Position numbers and translations under genes: made by a program. A stretch of DNA of 64,000 nucleotides from positions 124,001-188,000 of the forward strand of contig CAVPUC010000008.1 of assembly GCA_963708865.1 (NCBI GenBank), written 5' to 3'. Source of the stretch: DAIDKA01 sp963708865. GTDB lineage: Bacteria; Pseudomonadota; Gammaproteobacteria; Steroidobacterales; Steroidobacteraceae. Under the pieces are notes generated by a model. The model was given only the letters and a program-made list of their open reading frames with translations. It was not told the origin of the DNA and ran no database searches. This document shows, piece after piece, positions 19,803 to 30,409 of this stretch. How positions within the stretch are numbered: the first letter of the stretch is position 1; every line of letters begins with the position of its first letter.

Positions 19803-20301
19803 CGAGGCTCCGGTAGGGGTTGATGATGCCGAAGCGTTTGAGCACGGCGACTTCGCGCCGCTCCATGCGACGTGCCTCCGCGTCGCGCTCGTGATCATAG
19901 CCCAGGAGGTGCAGCGCGCCGTGAATCACCAGGTGCGCCCAGTGGGCCTTGAGCGCCTTGCGCTGCTGGCGCGCCTCGGCGCGCACGACCCGGGCGCAGA
20001 TCACCAGATCCCCAAGCGGGCGCGGCGCGCGGTGCGCAGCGGCATCGAGCGCCGCGAGCTGCGACACCGGGAACGACAGCACGTTGGTCGGCCGGTTGCG
20101 GCCCCGGTAGCGGGCATTGAGGCGTTTGCTCTCGGCGGGGGCGACCACCCGCACGGCAAGTTCCGCGCCGGCAGCGCGGCGGCCGAGCGCGGCGCTCGCC
20201 CAGGTACGGATCTCGGTGCCGGAGGGCGCCCAGTCCCGCCCCGCGCGCACCACGTCCACCAGCAGCGGCATGCGCGCGGAGGCCGCAGCGGACGGCTTCA
20301 C
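19795..20301 (-). CDS. ybeY: Endoribonuclease YbeY, rRNA maturation factor
   Basis: YbeY is a zinc-dependent RNase required for 3' maturation of 16S rRNA and for ribosome quality control. The zinc ligands H127, H131 and H137 are visible in HGALHLLGYDH. The start at 20301 overlaps the phoH stop (ATGA); an internal ATG (MPLLVDVVRAG) is an alternative. At 168 residues it is slightly longer than E. coli YbeY (155). Confidence 0.95.
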   Translation of the reverse strand: MKPSAAASARMPLLVDVVRAGRDWAPSGTEIRTWASAALGRRAAGAELAVRVVAPAESKRLNARYRGRNRPTNVLSFPVSQLAALDAAAHRAPRPLGDLVICARVVRAEARQQRKALKAHWAHLVIHGALHLLGYDHERDAEARRMERREVAVLKRFGIINPYRSLGV

Positions 20302-21245
20302 GGCGCATCCCCGCGCGCTTCATAGGCCTGCACGATGCGCTGGACCAGCGGGTGACGCACCACATCGCGGGCATCAAAGAAGGTGAAGGAGACCCCGGCG
20401 ACGCCCTTCAGCACCCCGAGCGCGTGCCGCAGGCCGGACAGCTTGCCGTGCGGCAGATCGGTCTGGGTGACATCCCCGGTCACGACCGCGCGCGAGCCAA
20501 AGCCGATGCGCGTCAGGAACATCTTCATCTGCTCCGGCGTGGTGTTCTGCGCCTCATCCAGAATGATGAAGGAGTCATTGAGCGAGCGGCCACGCATGAA
20601 CGCCAGCGGCGCCACTTCAATCACGTTGCGATCGATGAAGCGCGCCACCCGATCGAAGCCCAGCATCTCGTACAGCGCGTCGTACATCGGCCGCAGATAC
20701 GGATCGACCTTCTGCGACAGATCGCCCGGCAGAAACCCTAAGCGCTCGCCCGCTTCCACCGCCGGTCGCACCAGCACGATGCGGCGGACCCGTTCGGCCT
20801 GCAGGGCCTCCACCGCCGAGGCCACCGCGAGGTAGGTCTTGCCGGTGCCGGCCGGGCCCACACCGAAGGTCAGATCGCTGACCCTGATCTGCCGCAAGTA
20901 CTCGCGCTGATTGCCGCCGCGCGCACGGATGGCGCCGCGCAGCACGCGGATCGAGGGCTCATCGTCGTCGCGGCCGGCCGGGTTTTCCCCATCCTGGGCG
21001 CGCTCGTGCAGCGTCAGGTGCACGTGATGCGGCGTGACATCCTCATCCTTGGACAGACGGAACAGTTCCCGCAGGGTTTCCTCGGCTTCCGGCGCACGCT
21101 CGCCCACGACGCGGAAATTCTCGCCACGCCGGTGCACCTCGACATTCAAGCGGCCCTCCACCAGTCGCAGGTTCTCATCCAGCGGGCCGCACAGTTTTGC
21201 CAGCCGCGCATTGTCGGCGGGCTCGAGCTCAAACTCACGCTGCAT
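20298..21245 (-). CDS. ybeZ: PhoH-like ATPase (YbeZ)
   Basis: This 315-residue PhoH-family ATPase has Walker A GPAGTGKT (residues 130-137) and Walker B FIILDEAQN (about 207-215). YbeZ-type proteins interact with YbeY and are thought to act as an RNA-helicase-like partner. The start overlaps the end of miaB by 11 bases and the stop overlaps ybeY by four, giving a tightly coupled miaB-ybeZ-ybeY-corC-lnt block. Confidence 0.94.
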   Translation of the reverse strand: MQREFELEPADNARLAKLCGPLDENLRLVEGRLNVEVHRRGENFRVVGERAPEAEETLRELFRLSKDEDVTPHHVHLTLHERAQDGENPAGRDDDEPSIRVLRGAIRARGGNQREYLRQIRVSDLTFGVGPAGTGKTYLAVASAVEALQAERVRRIVLVRPAVEAGERLGFLPGDLSQKVDPYLRPMYDALYEMLGFDRVARFIDRNVIEVAPLAFMRGRSLNDSFIILDEAQNTTPEQMKMFLTRIGFGSRAVVTGDVTQTDLPHGKLSGLRHALGVLKGVAGVSFTFFDARDVVRHPLVQRIVQAYEARGDAP

Positions 21246-22572
21246 CGCGTACCTTGAGCCGTCCGCGCAGCGTGTGCGCGCGCGCTTCGGTGACCGTCAC
21301 ATCGACGAACCGGTTCATGAGGGATGCGGGACCCGCGAAATTCACCCAGCGGTTGTTCTCGGTGCGCCCGGCGAGTTCGCGCGCATCGCGGCGCGAGGGC
21401 CTGACCACCAGCACGCGCTGCACGCTGCCCACCATCTGCTCGCTGATCCGGCGCGCGTGCTCATCGATATGCGCCTGCAGCTGCTCGAGCCGCTGCTGCT
21501 TGACGGCCTGGGGCACCTCATCGGGCAGGGAGGCTGCGGGAGTACCCGGCCTGCGGCTGTACAGGAAGCTGTACGAGGAATCGAACCCCACATCGCGGAT
21601 CAATTGCATGGTGGCCGCGAAATCGCGCTCGGTTTCACCCGGAAAGCCGATGATGAAATCCGAGGAAACACTGATGTCCGGCCGCACCGCGCGCAGCTTG
21701 CGGATGCGATCCTTGAATTCCAGCGCCGTGTAGCCGCGCTTCATCAGCGACAGCACCCGGTCCGAGCCGCTCTGCACCGGCAGGTGCAGATGATTGGCGA
21801 GCTTCGGGACGTTCGCGTAAGCCTCGATGAGACTGTCGGTGAACTCCACCGGATGGGAGGTGGTGAAGCGGATGCGCTCGATGCCGCGAATGCCCGCCAC
21901 ATGATGGATCAGCGTCGCCAGATCCACCCGCGCACCGTCCGCCATCGGTCCGGCATAAGCGTTCACGTTCTGACCGAGCAGCGTCACTTCGCTCACGCCC
22001 TGGTCGGCCAGGGTGGCGACTTCGGTGAGCACATCGGCAAGCGGCCGGCTGATCTCCTCACCGCGCGTATAGGGGACGATGCAGAAGCTGCAGTAGCGGC
22101 TGCAGCCTTCCATGATGGACACGAAGGCTGCGGCGCCCTCGGCGCGCGGCGGCGGCAGCTCATCAAATTTCTCGATCGCCGGAAAGCTCACATCGACGAC
22201 GCTGCGGCCCGTGCGGCGCAATTGCGCAATCATCTGCGGCAGGCGATGCAGGGTCTGCGGACCGAACACCAGGTCCACGCACGGCGCGCGTTTCACGATC
22301 GTGCCGGCCTCCTGGCTCGCGACACAGCCGCCCACGCCGATCACCACATCCGGACGCGCCGCCTTGATGGCGCGCCATTCGCCCAGCAGGGAATACACCT
22401 TGTCCTCGGCTTTTTCTCGCACCGAGCAGGTGTTCATGATGAGAACGTCGGCCTCGGCCGCCGTGTCGGTGGGAACCATACCAGCGCTGCTATGCAGGAC
22501 ATCCGCCATGCGCGCGGAGTCGTATTCGTTCATCTGGCAACCGAACGTCTTGATGAAATAGCGGCCGGACAT
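21235..22572 (-). CDS. miaB: tRNA-2-methylthio-N6-dimethylallyladenosine synthase
   Basis: MiaB (445 aa) is a radical-SAM methylthiotransferase that completes ms2i6A37 in tRNAs reading U-starting codons. The N-terminal cluster ligands are C12, C49 and C83; the radical-SAM cluster is CSRYCSFC (C157, C161, C164), followed by a TRAM domain. The ATG at 22572 (MSGRYFIKTFGCQMNEYDS) matches the family start; longer in-frame starts are not supported. It is the first gene of the operon. Confidence 0.95.
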   Translation of the reverse strand: MSGRYFIKTFGCQMNEYDSARMADVLHSSAGMVPTDTAAEADVLIMNTCSVREKAEDKVYSLLGEWRAIKAARPDVVIGVGGCVASQEAGTIVKRAPCVDLVFGPQTLHRLPQMIAQLRRTGRSVVDVSFPAIEKFDELPPPRAEGAAAFVSIMEGCSRYCSFCIVPYTRGEEISRPLADVLTEVATLADQGVSEVTLLGQNVNAYAGPMADGARVDLATLIHHVAGIRGIERIRFTTSHPVEFTDSLIEAYANVPKLANHLHLPVQSGSDRVLSLMKRGYTALEFKDRIRKLRAVRPDISVSSDFIIGFPGETERDFAATMQLIRDVGFDSSYSFLYSRRPGTPAASLPDEVPQAVKQQRLEQLQAHIDEHARRISEQMVGSVQRVLVVRPSRRDARELAGRTENNRWVNFAGPASLMNRFVDVTVTEARAHTLRGRLKVRDAA

Positions 22573-22751
22573 ACCTGGGTGAATCGTTGAAACAGCGGCA
22601 ATTTTACCCGTCGGCGGCGCGGGGCGTGGTGAAACTGCAATCTGGCCGCTGCCGACCAAGATCAATGGCCCCGCTGGAGCGAGCCAAGGCCCGTCGCAGG
22701 GCGTGCACCGGACGTTGGGTCTTACGCGTAACCAAAGTCGGCAGCGGCGTC

Positions 22752-22831
22752 CGACTATGATCGAACAGCGGCTGAGAATTTGACCTACTATAATCGAACG
22801 ATATACATGAATGTCCGACTATAATCGGTCA
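22752..22831 (+). repeat. Three phased operator-like repeats upstream of the MmyA-type gene
   Basis: Three related 16-base copies lie at 22752-22767 (CGACTATGATCGAACA), 22785-22800 (CTACTATAATCGAACG) and 22816-22831 (CGACTATAATCGGTCA). Starts are 33 and 31 bases apart, about three helical turns, so a bound protein would sit on one face of the DNA. Copies 2 and 3 contain TATAAT, and a TTGACC -35-like box lies at 22780-22785. They end 10 bases before the ATG at 22842, so the encoded helix-turn-helix protein is the obvious candidate ligand. Confidence 0.7.
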
Positions 22832-22841
22832 AGGTACTGCC

Positions 22842-23291
22842 ATGCTTCAGGATCTGACCCTAAGACAACTGGATGAGCAGCTTGCCCCTTGGCGGGATCT
22901 GCCCTACTCGCGTCCCCGCAGCGGGTGGTTGCGCGCGGTCCGCGGTGCGCTGGGCATGCGGGCGCGTCAATTCGCCAAGGCGGGAGGGGTTGCGCCCTCC
23001 ACGGCGATGGCCGCTGAGTTGGCCGAAGCCCGCGGGGATATCACCCTGGCAACCCTCACCCGATACGCGCAAGTCCTGGGGTGCGAGGTCCGCTATGTGC
23101 TCGTGCCTAAGAAGCCTCTGCAGGAGGTCGTCGAGGAGCGCGCCGAGGCGCTCGCACGATCGGAGGTCGCGGCCGTCCATCACACCATGGCGCTCGAGGC
23201 ACAGTCCACCAGCGCAGAGCAGTTCGAGCGGCAGGTTGGCGAGCTTCGCCGCAAGATCCTGGATGGCAACCGCTCGAGGCTTTGGGCCTGA
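22842..23291 (+). CDS. Mobile mystery protein A-like helix-turn-helix regulator, without its B partner
   Basis: This 149-residue protein matches the architecture of the 'mobile mystery protein A' family as I know it: an N-terminal QLDEQLAPWR stretch, then PRSGWLRAVRGALGM leading into an Xre-like helix-turn-helix (about residues 40-75). DITLATLTRYAQVLGCEVRYVLVP follows, then a helical region with MALEAQ and the terminal SRLW. Such proteins are usually encoded with a Fic-domain partner (protein B). Here the next gene is ssb on the opposite strand and no Fic motif is seen, so this copy is an orphan. It is probably acquired. Confidence 0.78.
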   Translation: MLQDLTLRQLDEQLAPWRDLPYSRPRSGWLRAVRGALGMRARQFAKAGGVAPSTAMAAELAEARGDITLATLTRYAQVLGCEVRYVLVPKKPLQEVVEERAEALARSEVAAVHHTMALEAQSTSAEQFERQVGELRRKILDGNRSRLWA

Positions 23292-23325
23292 GGCTCGAGT
23301 ACGCGCCGGGCGCCACGCCCCTATC

Positions 23326-23841
23326 TCAGAACGGGATGTCGTCGTCGAAGTCGTGCTCGGTGCTGGTCGCCGGCGCGTCGCTGAATTCCCCGCCACCGCT
23401 GCCGGCTCCAGCGGCGATGGCCGCGCCGCCCGTGCTGCGCGCCGTGTCGCGCGCGGCATAGGCCTGGCGCCCACCCTCGGCGCCGGCGGCACCGCCGCCC
23501 TGGCCACGACCGCCCAGCATCTGCATGTCGTTGCCGACGATTTCAGTGGAATAGCGGTCATTGCCGGTCTTGTCCTGCCATTTGCGGGTGCGCAGACGAC
23601 CTTCGATATAGACCTGCGAGCCCTTCTTCAGGTACTCGGCGGCCACCTCGGCCGTGCGCCCAAACAGCACCACGGTGTGCCACTCGGTCTGTTCCTTGAA
23701 TTCCCCGGACTGCTTGTCCTTCCAGCTTTCGGTGGTGGCGATGCGCAGGTTGGCGATGCTGGAACCGGACGGCAGCGCGCGCACTTCCGGATCCTGACCC
23801 AGGTGACCGATGAGAATGACCTTGTTGATGCCGCGTGCCAT
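23326..23841 (-). CDS. ssb: Single-stranded DNA-binding protein
   Basis: SSB (171 aa) coats single-stranded DNA in replication, repair and recombination. The OB fold starts MARGINKVILIGHLGQDPEVR and includes WHTVVLFGRTAEVAAEYLKKGSQVYIEGRL. A Gly/Ala-rich linker follows, and the acidic tip DDDIPF recruits partner proteins. The ATG at 23841 gives the canonical N terminus; earlier in-frame codons are rejected. It is divergent from uvrA, as in many gammaproteobacteria. Confidence 0.96.
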   Translation of the reverse strand: MARGINKVILIGHLGQDPEVRALPSGSSIANLRIATTESWKDKQSGEFKEQTEWHTVVLFGRTAEVAAEYLKKGSQVYIEGRLRTRKWQDKTGNDRYSTEIVGNDMQMLGGRGQGGGAAGAEGGRQAYAARDTARSTGGAAIAAGAGSGGGEFSDAPATSTEHDFDDDIPF

Positions 23842-23865
23842 GGCAGACCTTCCTATGCGCAATGT

Positions 23866-23886
23866 CGTCTCCACATAGTGTAGACG
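23866..23886. promoter_or_regulatory. 21-bp inverted repeat in the ssb-uvrA divergent spacer
   Basis: The arms CGTCT and AGACG (outer five pairs perfect) flank a centre in which three of the next five pairs also match, giving 8 of 10 pairs. It lies 24 bases before the ssb ATG. No classical LexA box of the CTGT-N8-ACAG type was found in the spacer, so this could be a lineage-specific operator. Which protein binds is unknown. Confidence 0.45.
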
Positions 23887-23966
23887 CACGGCAGCGCCGG
23901 CGCGACGGCGTATGCTTCCTGGTTTGTTCACTTTTGACTGGGGCGGGAATGCCCGCTTAACGATTC

Positions 23967-26847
<2,881 letters not shown>

Positions 26848-26888
26848 TCGGCATTGCATCGCGAATGCCGGTCGATGCACATTGCAAA

Positions 26889-26903
26889 TGCGAACGGTTC
26901 TCA
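26889..26903 (+). promoter_or_regulatory. Fur-box-like operator upstream of feoA
   Basis: TGCGAAC-G-GTTCTCA is a 7-1-7 inverted repeat with 6 of 7 arm pairs. It matches 9 of 14 positions of the TGATAAT-N-ATTATCA Fur model and resembles GAGAATGATTCTC-type boxes. It lies 13 bases before the feoA ATG, where bound Fur would block expression when iron is plentiful. Confidence 0.6.
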
Positions 26904-26916
26904 TGATACTTGGCGC

Positions 26917-27210
26917 ATGGATACTGCCGTCCGAAGCGATGCCATCGACACCTCGGTGCCGACCGCCTTAAGCGATCTGCGGCCCGGCATGGGCGCCACC
27001 ATCGTCGCCGTGGGCTCGGCCACTGACGGCGTCAGCCAGCTGGAGCTGCGGCTTTTGGAGCTGGGCTTCATTGCCGGCGAGCGGGTCGAAGTCGTTGCCG
27101 AAGCGCGTCCCGGACGCGATCCGTTCGTGGTCCGGGTGGGCTGCAGCCAGTTCGCGCTGCGGCGCTGCGAGGCGCAGAACATCTGGGTCGAGGACGCCCT
27201 GCCCACTTGA
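26917..27210 (+). CDS. feoA: Ferrous iron transport protein A
   Basis: FeoA (97 aa) is a small SH3-like cytoplasmic protein needed by the FeoB iron pore. The typical LSDLRPGMGATIV start and the RLLELGFIAGERVEVV block are present. The ATG at 26917 follows the Fur-like site directly; an in-frame start 21 codons upstream would cover that site. The stop overlaps the feoB TTG start (TTGA). Confidence 0.9.
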   Translation: MDTAVRSDAIDTSVPTALSDLRPGMGATIVAVGSATDGVSQLELRLLELGFIAGERVEVVAEARPGRDPFVVRVGCSQFALRRCEAQNIWVEDALPT

Positions 27211-29087
27211 GCGCCGCAGCCGCAACGGCCGGCTTTTCGCTGTCGCTGGTCGGGGTTCCCAACTGCGGCAAGACCGCACTGTTCAATCGCCTCACCGGCA
27301 GCCGCCAGAAAGTCGCCAATTACCCGGGCGTCACGGTGGAGCGCAAGGAGGGCCGCTTCATCGGGCCCACCAGCGGTCGGGCCTATCGCCTGCTCGACCT
27401 GCCCGGCGCCTACAGCCTGCAGCCGACCACGCTCGATGAGGCCATCACCCGCGACATCGTCCTGGGGCGGCATGCCTCGGAGCAGCCTCCGGATCTGATC
27501 GTCTGCGTGGTGGATGCCACCAATCTGCGTCTGAACCTGCGCCTGGTGCTGGAACTGAAGCGACTGGGCAGGCCCATGGTGGTCGCCCTGAACATGTCGG
27601 ATCTGGCGCGTGACCGCGGCTTTCGCCTGGACGGGGCGGCGCTCGCGCGCGCCATCGGACTGCCGGTGGTGGAGACCGTCGCCATCCGACCGGGCGGCGA
27701 ACGGGAACTGGTGGCGTTGCTGGACCGCACGCCGCAGCCCGGGGCGGGCGCGGGGCGCATCGAGTTCAACGGCGGCAGCGCGGCCGAAATCCAGGCCACC
27801 CAGTCCGAGGTGCGCCGGATTCTCGATGAGATCGGCTATCGGGTGCCCGCCCGGCTGCGCCTGCTGCAGCGGCTGGATGCGCTGGTGCTGCATCCGGTGA
27901 GCGGACCGCTGCTCCTGGGCGTGGTGCTGTTCTTGATGTTCCAGGCGGTCTTCAGCTGGGCAAAATGGCCCATGGATGCCGTGCAGAGTGGCATGGCGGC
28001 GCTCGGTAACTGGATCGGCGCGCACCTGAGCGATGGCCCGCTGCGGCATCTGCTGGTGGACGGGGTGATCGCCGGCGCGGGCAGCGTGCTGGTGTTCCTG
28101 CCGCAGATCCTGATTCTGTTCGCCTTCATCCTCGCGCTCGAGGATTCGGGCTACCTGCCACGCGCCGCCTTTCTGCTCGACCGCCTCATGGGCAAGGTGG
28201 GACTGTCGGGCCGCGCCTTCATTCCGTTGCTGTCGAGCTTCGCCTGCGCGATCCCCGGCATCATGGCCACGCGCACCATCCCTGCGGCGCGTGATCGGCT
28301 GACCACCATCATGATCGCGCCGCTCATGACCTGCTCGGCACGCCTGCCTGTCTATACGCTGCTGATTGGCGCCTTCATCCCCCGGCGCATGGTCGGTCCA
28401 TTCAATCTGCAGGGCATGACGCTGTTCGCGCTGTACCTGGTCGGCGTCGCCGGGGCCATGATCGTCGCCTTCGCCATCAAGCGCATCTTCATGCGCGGTG
28501 ACTATCACCCGCTGATGCTCGAGCTGCCGGAATACAAATGGCCCAACATCAGAAACCTGGTGCTCGGGCTGTGGGAGCGCTCGCGCATTTTTCTCGGACG
28601 GGTGGGCTCGGTGCTGCTGACGCTGATGGTGGTGCTGTGGTTCCTGGCAAGCTTTCCGCACCCGCCCGCGGGTGCCACGGATCCTGCGATCAGTTACAGC
28701 TTCGCGGGCCGCATCGGCCATGCGCTGCTGTGGGTGTTCGCCCCCATCGGTTTTAACTGGCAGATCTGTGTCGCGCTGGTACCGGGCCTCGCGGCACGCG
28801 AGGTCGCCGTGGGCGCGCTCGGTACGGTGTACGCCATGTCCGCAGCCGGTCAGGACGTTGCCGGGGCGCTGCAGCCCATTCTGGCCCGCGGCTGGACGGT
28901 GGCGACGGGACTGTCGCTGCTGGCGTGGTATGTGTTTGCGCCACAGTGCCTGTCGACGCTCGCCGTGGTGCGCCGGGAGACCAACACCTGGCGGTATCCG
29001 GCGTTGATGGCCGCCTACCAGTTCGCACTCGCGTACCTGACCTCGTTCATCACCTATCGCGCGGCGCTCGCCGCGGGGCTGGGCTGA
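27207..29087 (+). CDS. feoB: Ferrous iron transporter FeoB
   Basis: FeoB (626 aa) imports Fe(II). The N-terminal G domain has G1 GVPNCGKT, the NYPGVTVE switch I, DLPGAY (G3) and NMSD (G4). The membrane part includes the conserved Gate regions around CAIPGIMATR and LIAPLMTCSARLPVY-type sequence (here MIAPLMTCSARLPVYTLL). The length is shorter than E. coli FeoB (773), as in many proteobacteria. It begins with a TTG overlapping feoA and is translationally coupled. Confidence 0.95.
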   Translation: MSAAAATAGFSLSLVGVPNCGKTALFNRLTGSRQKVANYPGVTVERKEGRFIGPTSGRAYRLLDLPGAYSLQPTTLDEAITRDIVLGRHASEQPPDLIVCVVDATNLRLNLRLVLELKRLGRPMVVALNMSDLARDRGFRLDGAALARAIGLPVVETVAIRPGGERELVALLDRTPQPGAGAGRIEFNGGSAAEIQATQSEVRRILDEIGYRVPARLRLLQRLDALVLHPVSGPLLLGVVLFLMFQAVFSWAKWPMDAVQSGMAALGNWIGAHLSDGPLRHLLVDGVIAGAGSVLVFLPQILILFAFILALEDSGYLPRAAFLLDRLMGKVGLSGRAFIPLLSSFACAIPGIMATRTIPAARDRLTTIMIAPLMTCSARLPVYTLLIGAFIPRRMVGPFNLQGMTLFALYLVGVAGAMIVAFAIKRIFMRGDYHPLMLELPEYKWPNIRNLVLGLWERSRIFLGRVGSVLLTLMVVLWFLASFPHPPAGATDPAISYSFAGRIGHALLWVFAPIGFNWQICVALVPGLAAREVAVGALGTVYAMSAAGQDVAGALQPILARGWTVATGLSLLAWYVFAPQCLSTLAVVRRETNTWRYPALMAAYQFALAYLTSFITYRAALAAGLG

Positions 29088-29088
29088 G

Positions 29089-29343
29089 GTGCTGATCGCG
29101 CAGTGGAGCGTGGTCATCGCGGTCGTCGCCGCCAGCGCCATCTACAGCGTATGGCGAATCCTGGGGGTGCGGGCGCGGCTATGGTTGCTCGACCAGCTGC
29201 TGCCCATCGCGCGGGCGGCCCACGTGGGCTGGCCGGCACGGTTGAAAGCGTCGCTGCAGCTGCAGGCCCTCAAGGGCTGCGGCAGCTGCGGGTCTAACGC
29301 CGACGCGGCCCCGACTCGAAGGACTGGCGCACCTCGCCATTGA
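29089..29343 (+). CDS. Small Feo-associated membrane protein with CGSCG motif
   Basis: This 84-residue product starts at a GTG two bases after feoB. It has one N-terminal membrane segment (VVIAVVAASAIYSVW) and an ALKGCGSCGS cysteine motif near the end. Short Cys-containing proteins in this position replace FeoC in several proteobacteria (DUF6587-like, from memory). The last 50 bases overlap the convergent acetyltransferase gene, and the residues after CGSCGS look non-conserved, so a frame error near 29290 is possible. Confidence 0.7.
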   Translation: MLIAQWSVVIAVVAASAIYSVWRILGVRARLWLLDQLLPIARAAHVGWPARLKASLQLQALKGCGSCGSNADAAPTRRTGAPRH

Positions 29344-29794
29344 AGATGCGCTCCTCGAAGCGCCCGCCGGTATAGCTGGTCACGACCCGGCGCCAGAATT
29401 TCACGGCGTTGGGGTTGCGCTGGTATTCGGTGATTTCCCAGCGGCCCGCGAAGCGGTCGAGGATCAGCTGCACGGCACCCCGACCCAGTCCCAGGCCACG
29501 ATGGCCGCGGGCAATGAAGAACTCGCCCATCCGGTAGTCCGCGCCCGCGGCGTTGGCACGCGCCACCATCGCGAAGCCCACCGGCAGCTGCGATTGCGCG
29601 ATGACCAACGGAAAGGCGTTCGGATCACCGAACCAGCGCGCCACCTGATCGGGCTCGCGATGACCCACCTCGCCCAGCACCGGAAAGATCCCCGTGCTCA
29701 TCGGGTCGAGGTCATCGATATAGTCGCGAAACACCTTCGCGATCCAGGAACGGTCTTCCTGCGAACTGCGGGCGTCGCGCAAACTGATGGTCAA
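29294..29794 (-). CDS. GNAT-family N-acetyltransferase
   Basis: This 166-residue protein has the GNAT acetyl-CoA binding pattern: MGEFFIARGHRGLGLGRGAVQLIL (motif A, R/Q-x-x-G-x-G/A) at about residues 89-112. YQRNPNAVKFWRRV follows, matching the usual N-x-x-A-x-x-F/L-Y/W end. The substrate is unknown. It converges on the Feo cluster and overlaps it at the 3' end, so it is probably independent. Confidence 0.85.
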   Translation of the reverse strand: MTISLRDARSSQEDRSWIAKVFRDYIDDLDPMSTGIFPVLGEVGHREPDQVARWFGDPNAFPLVIAQSQLPVGFAMVARANAAGADYRMGEFFIARGHRGLGLGRGAVQLILDRFAGRWEITEYQRNPNAVKFWRRVVTSYTGGRFEERIFNGEVRQSFESGPRRR

Positions 29795-29810
29795 GTCCGA
29801 TCCTTACAAC

Positions 29811-29845
29811 AAAAAGCCCGGAGCCGTGCTCGCGCCGGTCCGGGC
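29811..29845 (-). terminator. Intrinsic terminator after the lipoprotein gene
   Basis: On the minus strand GCCCGGA and TCCGGGC (29816-29822 and 29839-29845) form a seven-pair stem, followed by TTTTTGTTG. It ends transcription of the gene at 29892-30110, just before the acetyltransferase ATG. Confidence 0.8.
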
Positions 29846-29891
29846 CATTTGCGAGCCCACGGTCAGGCTCGAATCAGTAACTGCGAAGTTA

Positions 29892-30110
29892 CTACGGCGA
29901 GCTGGAAGCCGGCGCTGAGGACGGAGCAGAGGCAGCAGCAGCAGCTGCATCCGCCGAGGAGGACGCGGCAGCGGCATCAGAGGCGGCAGAGGAGGCGGAG
30001 GCGGCCGCGGCGGCCGACGAATCTGCTGCCGACGGCGTGGCGTCCTGCTTGGCGCAGGCCACCAGCGCGAGCGCGGCAACAAGAGCGCTGAGAGCGAGTT
30101 TTGTCTTCAT
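29892..30110 (-). CDS. Small Ala/Ser-rich lipoprotein
   Basis: This 72-residue precursor has a lipoprotein signal (MKTKLALSALVAALALVAC, lipobox LVAC, predicted lipidated cysteine 19). The mature part is about 53 residues, almost entirely Ala, Ser, Asp and Pro. It resembles flexible outer-membrane tethers but I cannot assign a role. It is a single-gene unit: an intrinsic terminator follows at once and a palindrome lies about 50 bases upstream. Confidence 0.75.
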   Translation of the reverse strand: MKTKLALSALVAALALVACAKQDATPSAADSSAAAAASASSAASDAAAASSSADAAAAAASAPSSAPASSSP

Positions 30111-30161
30111 TGAGCTGTACCCCGAGAAAGAAAAGGCAAACGGTGAGAGACCAAATTTAAA

Positions 30162-30175
30162 ACTAACTAGTTAGT
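30162..30175. promoter_or_regulatory. Perfect 14-bp palindrome upstream of the lipoprotein gene
   Basis: ACTAACTAGTTAGT reads the same on both strands. It lies 51 bases before the lipoprotein start, in AT-rich DNA that stands out from the GC-rich surroundings, so a promoter-proximal operator (for example of a TetR-type dimer) is plausible. The 272-base region 30111-30382 shows no other clear element. Confidence 0.5.
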
Positions 30176-30409
30176 CTGGCGATTTCAGATCGCGGCGCAG
30201 AATTCTATAGAGTTACGGCCGGTTTTTAAACATTCGTGAACGTCCCGTCATGAATGCCTGCCGGGCCCCGCGCCAAAACAGCGCTTGAACCGGCCTGCGC
30301 GCACCATCACAGCCATCCCCACGACCCGCGGCGACGCTGTGACTACAATGGAGCATATCGCAATGAATGGCCGTGACAACCCGTGTGTGATGATGCAATG
30401 GTCGAGCCA

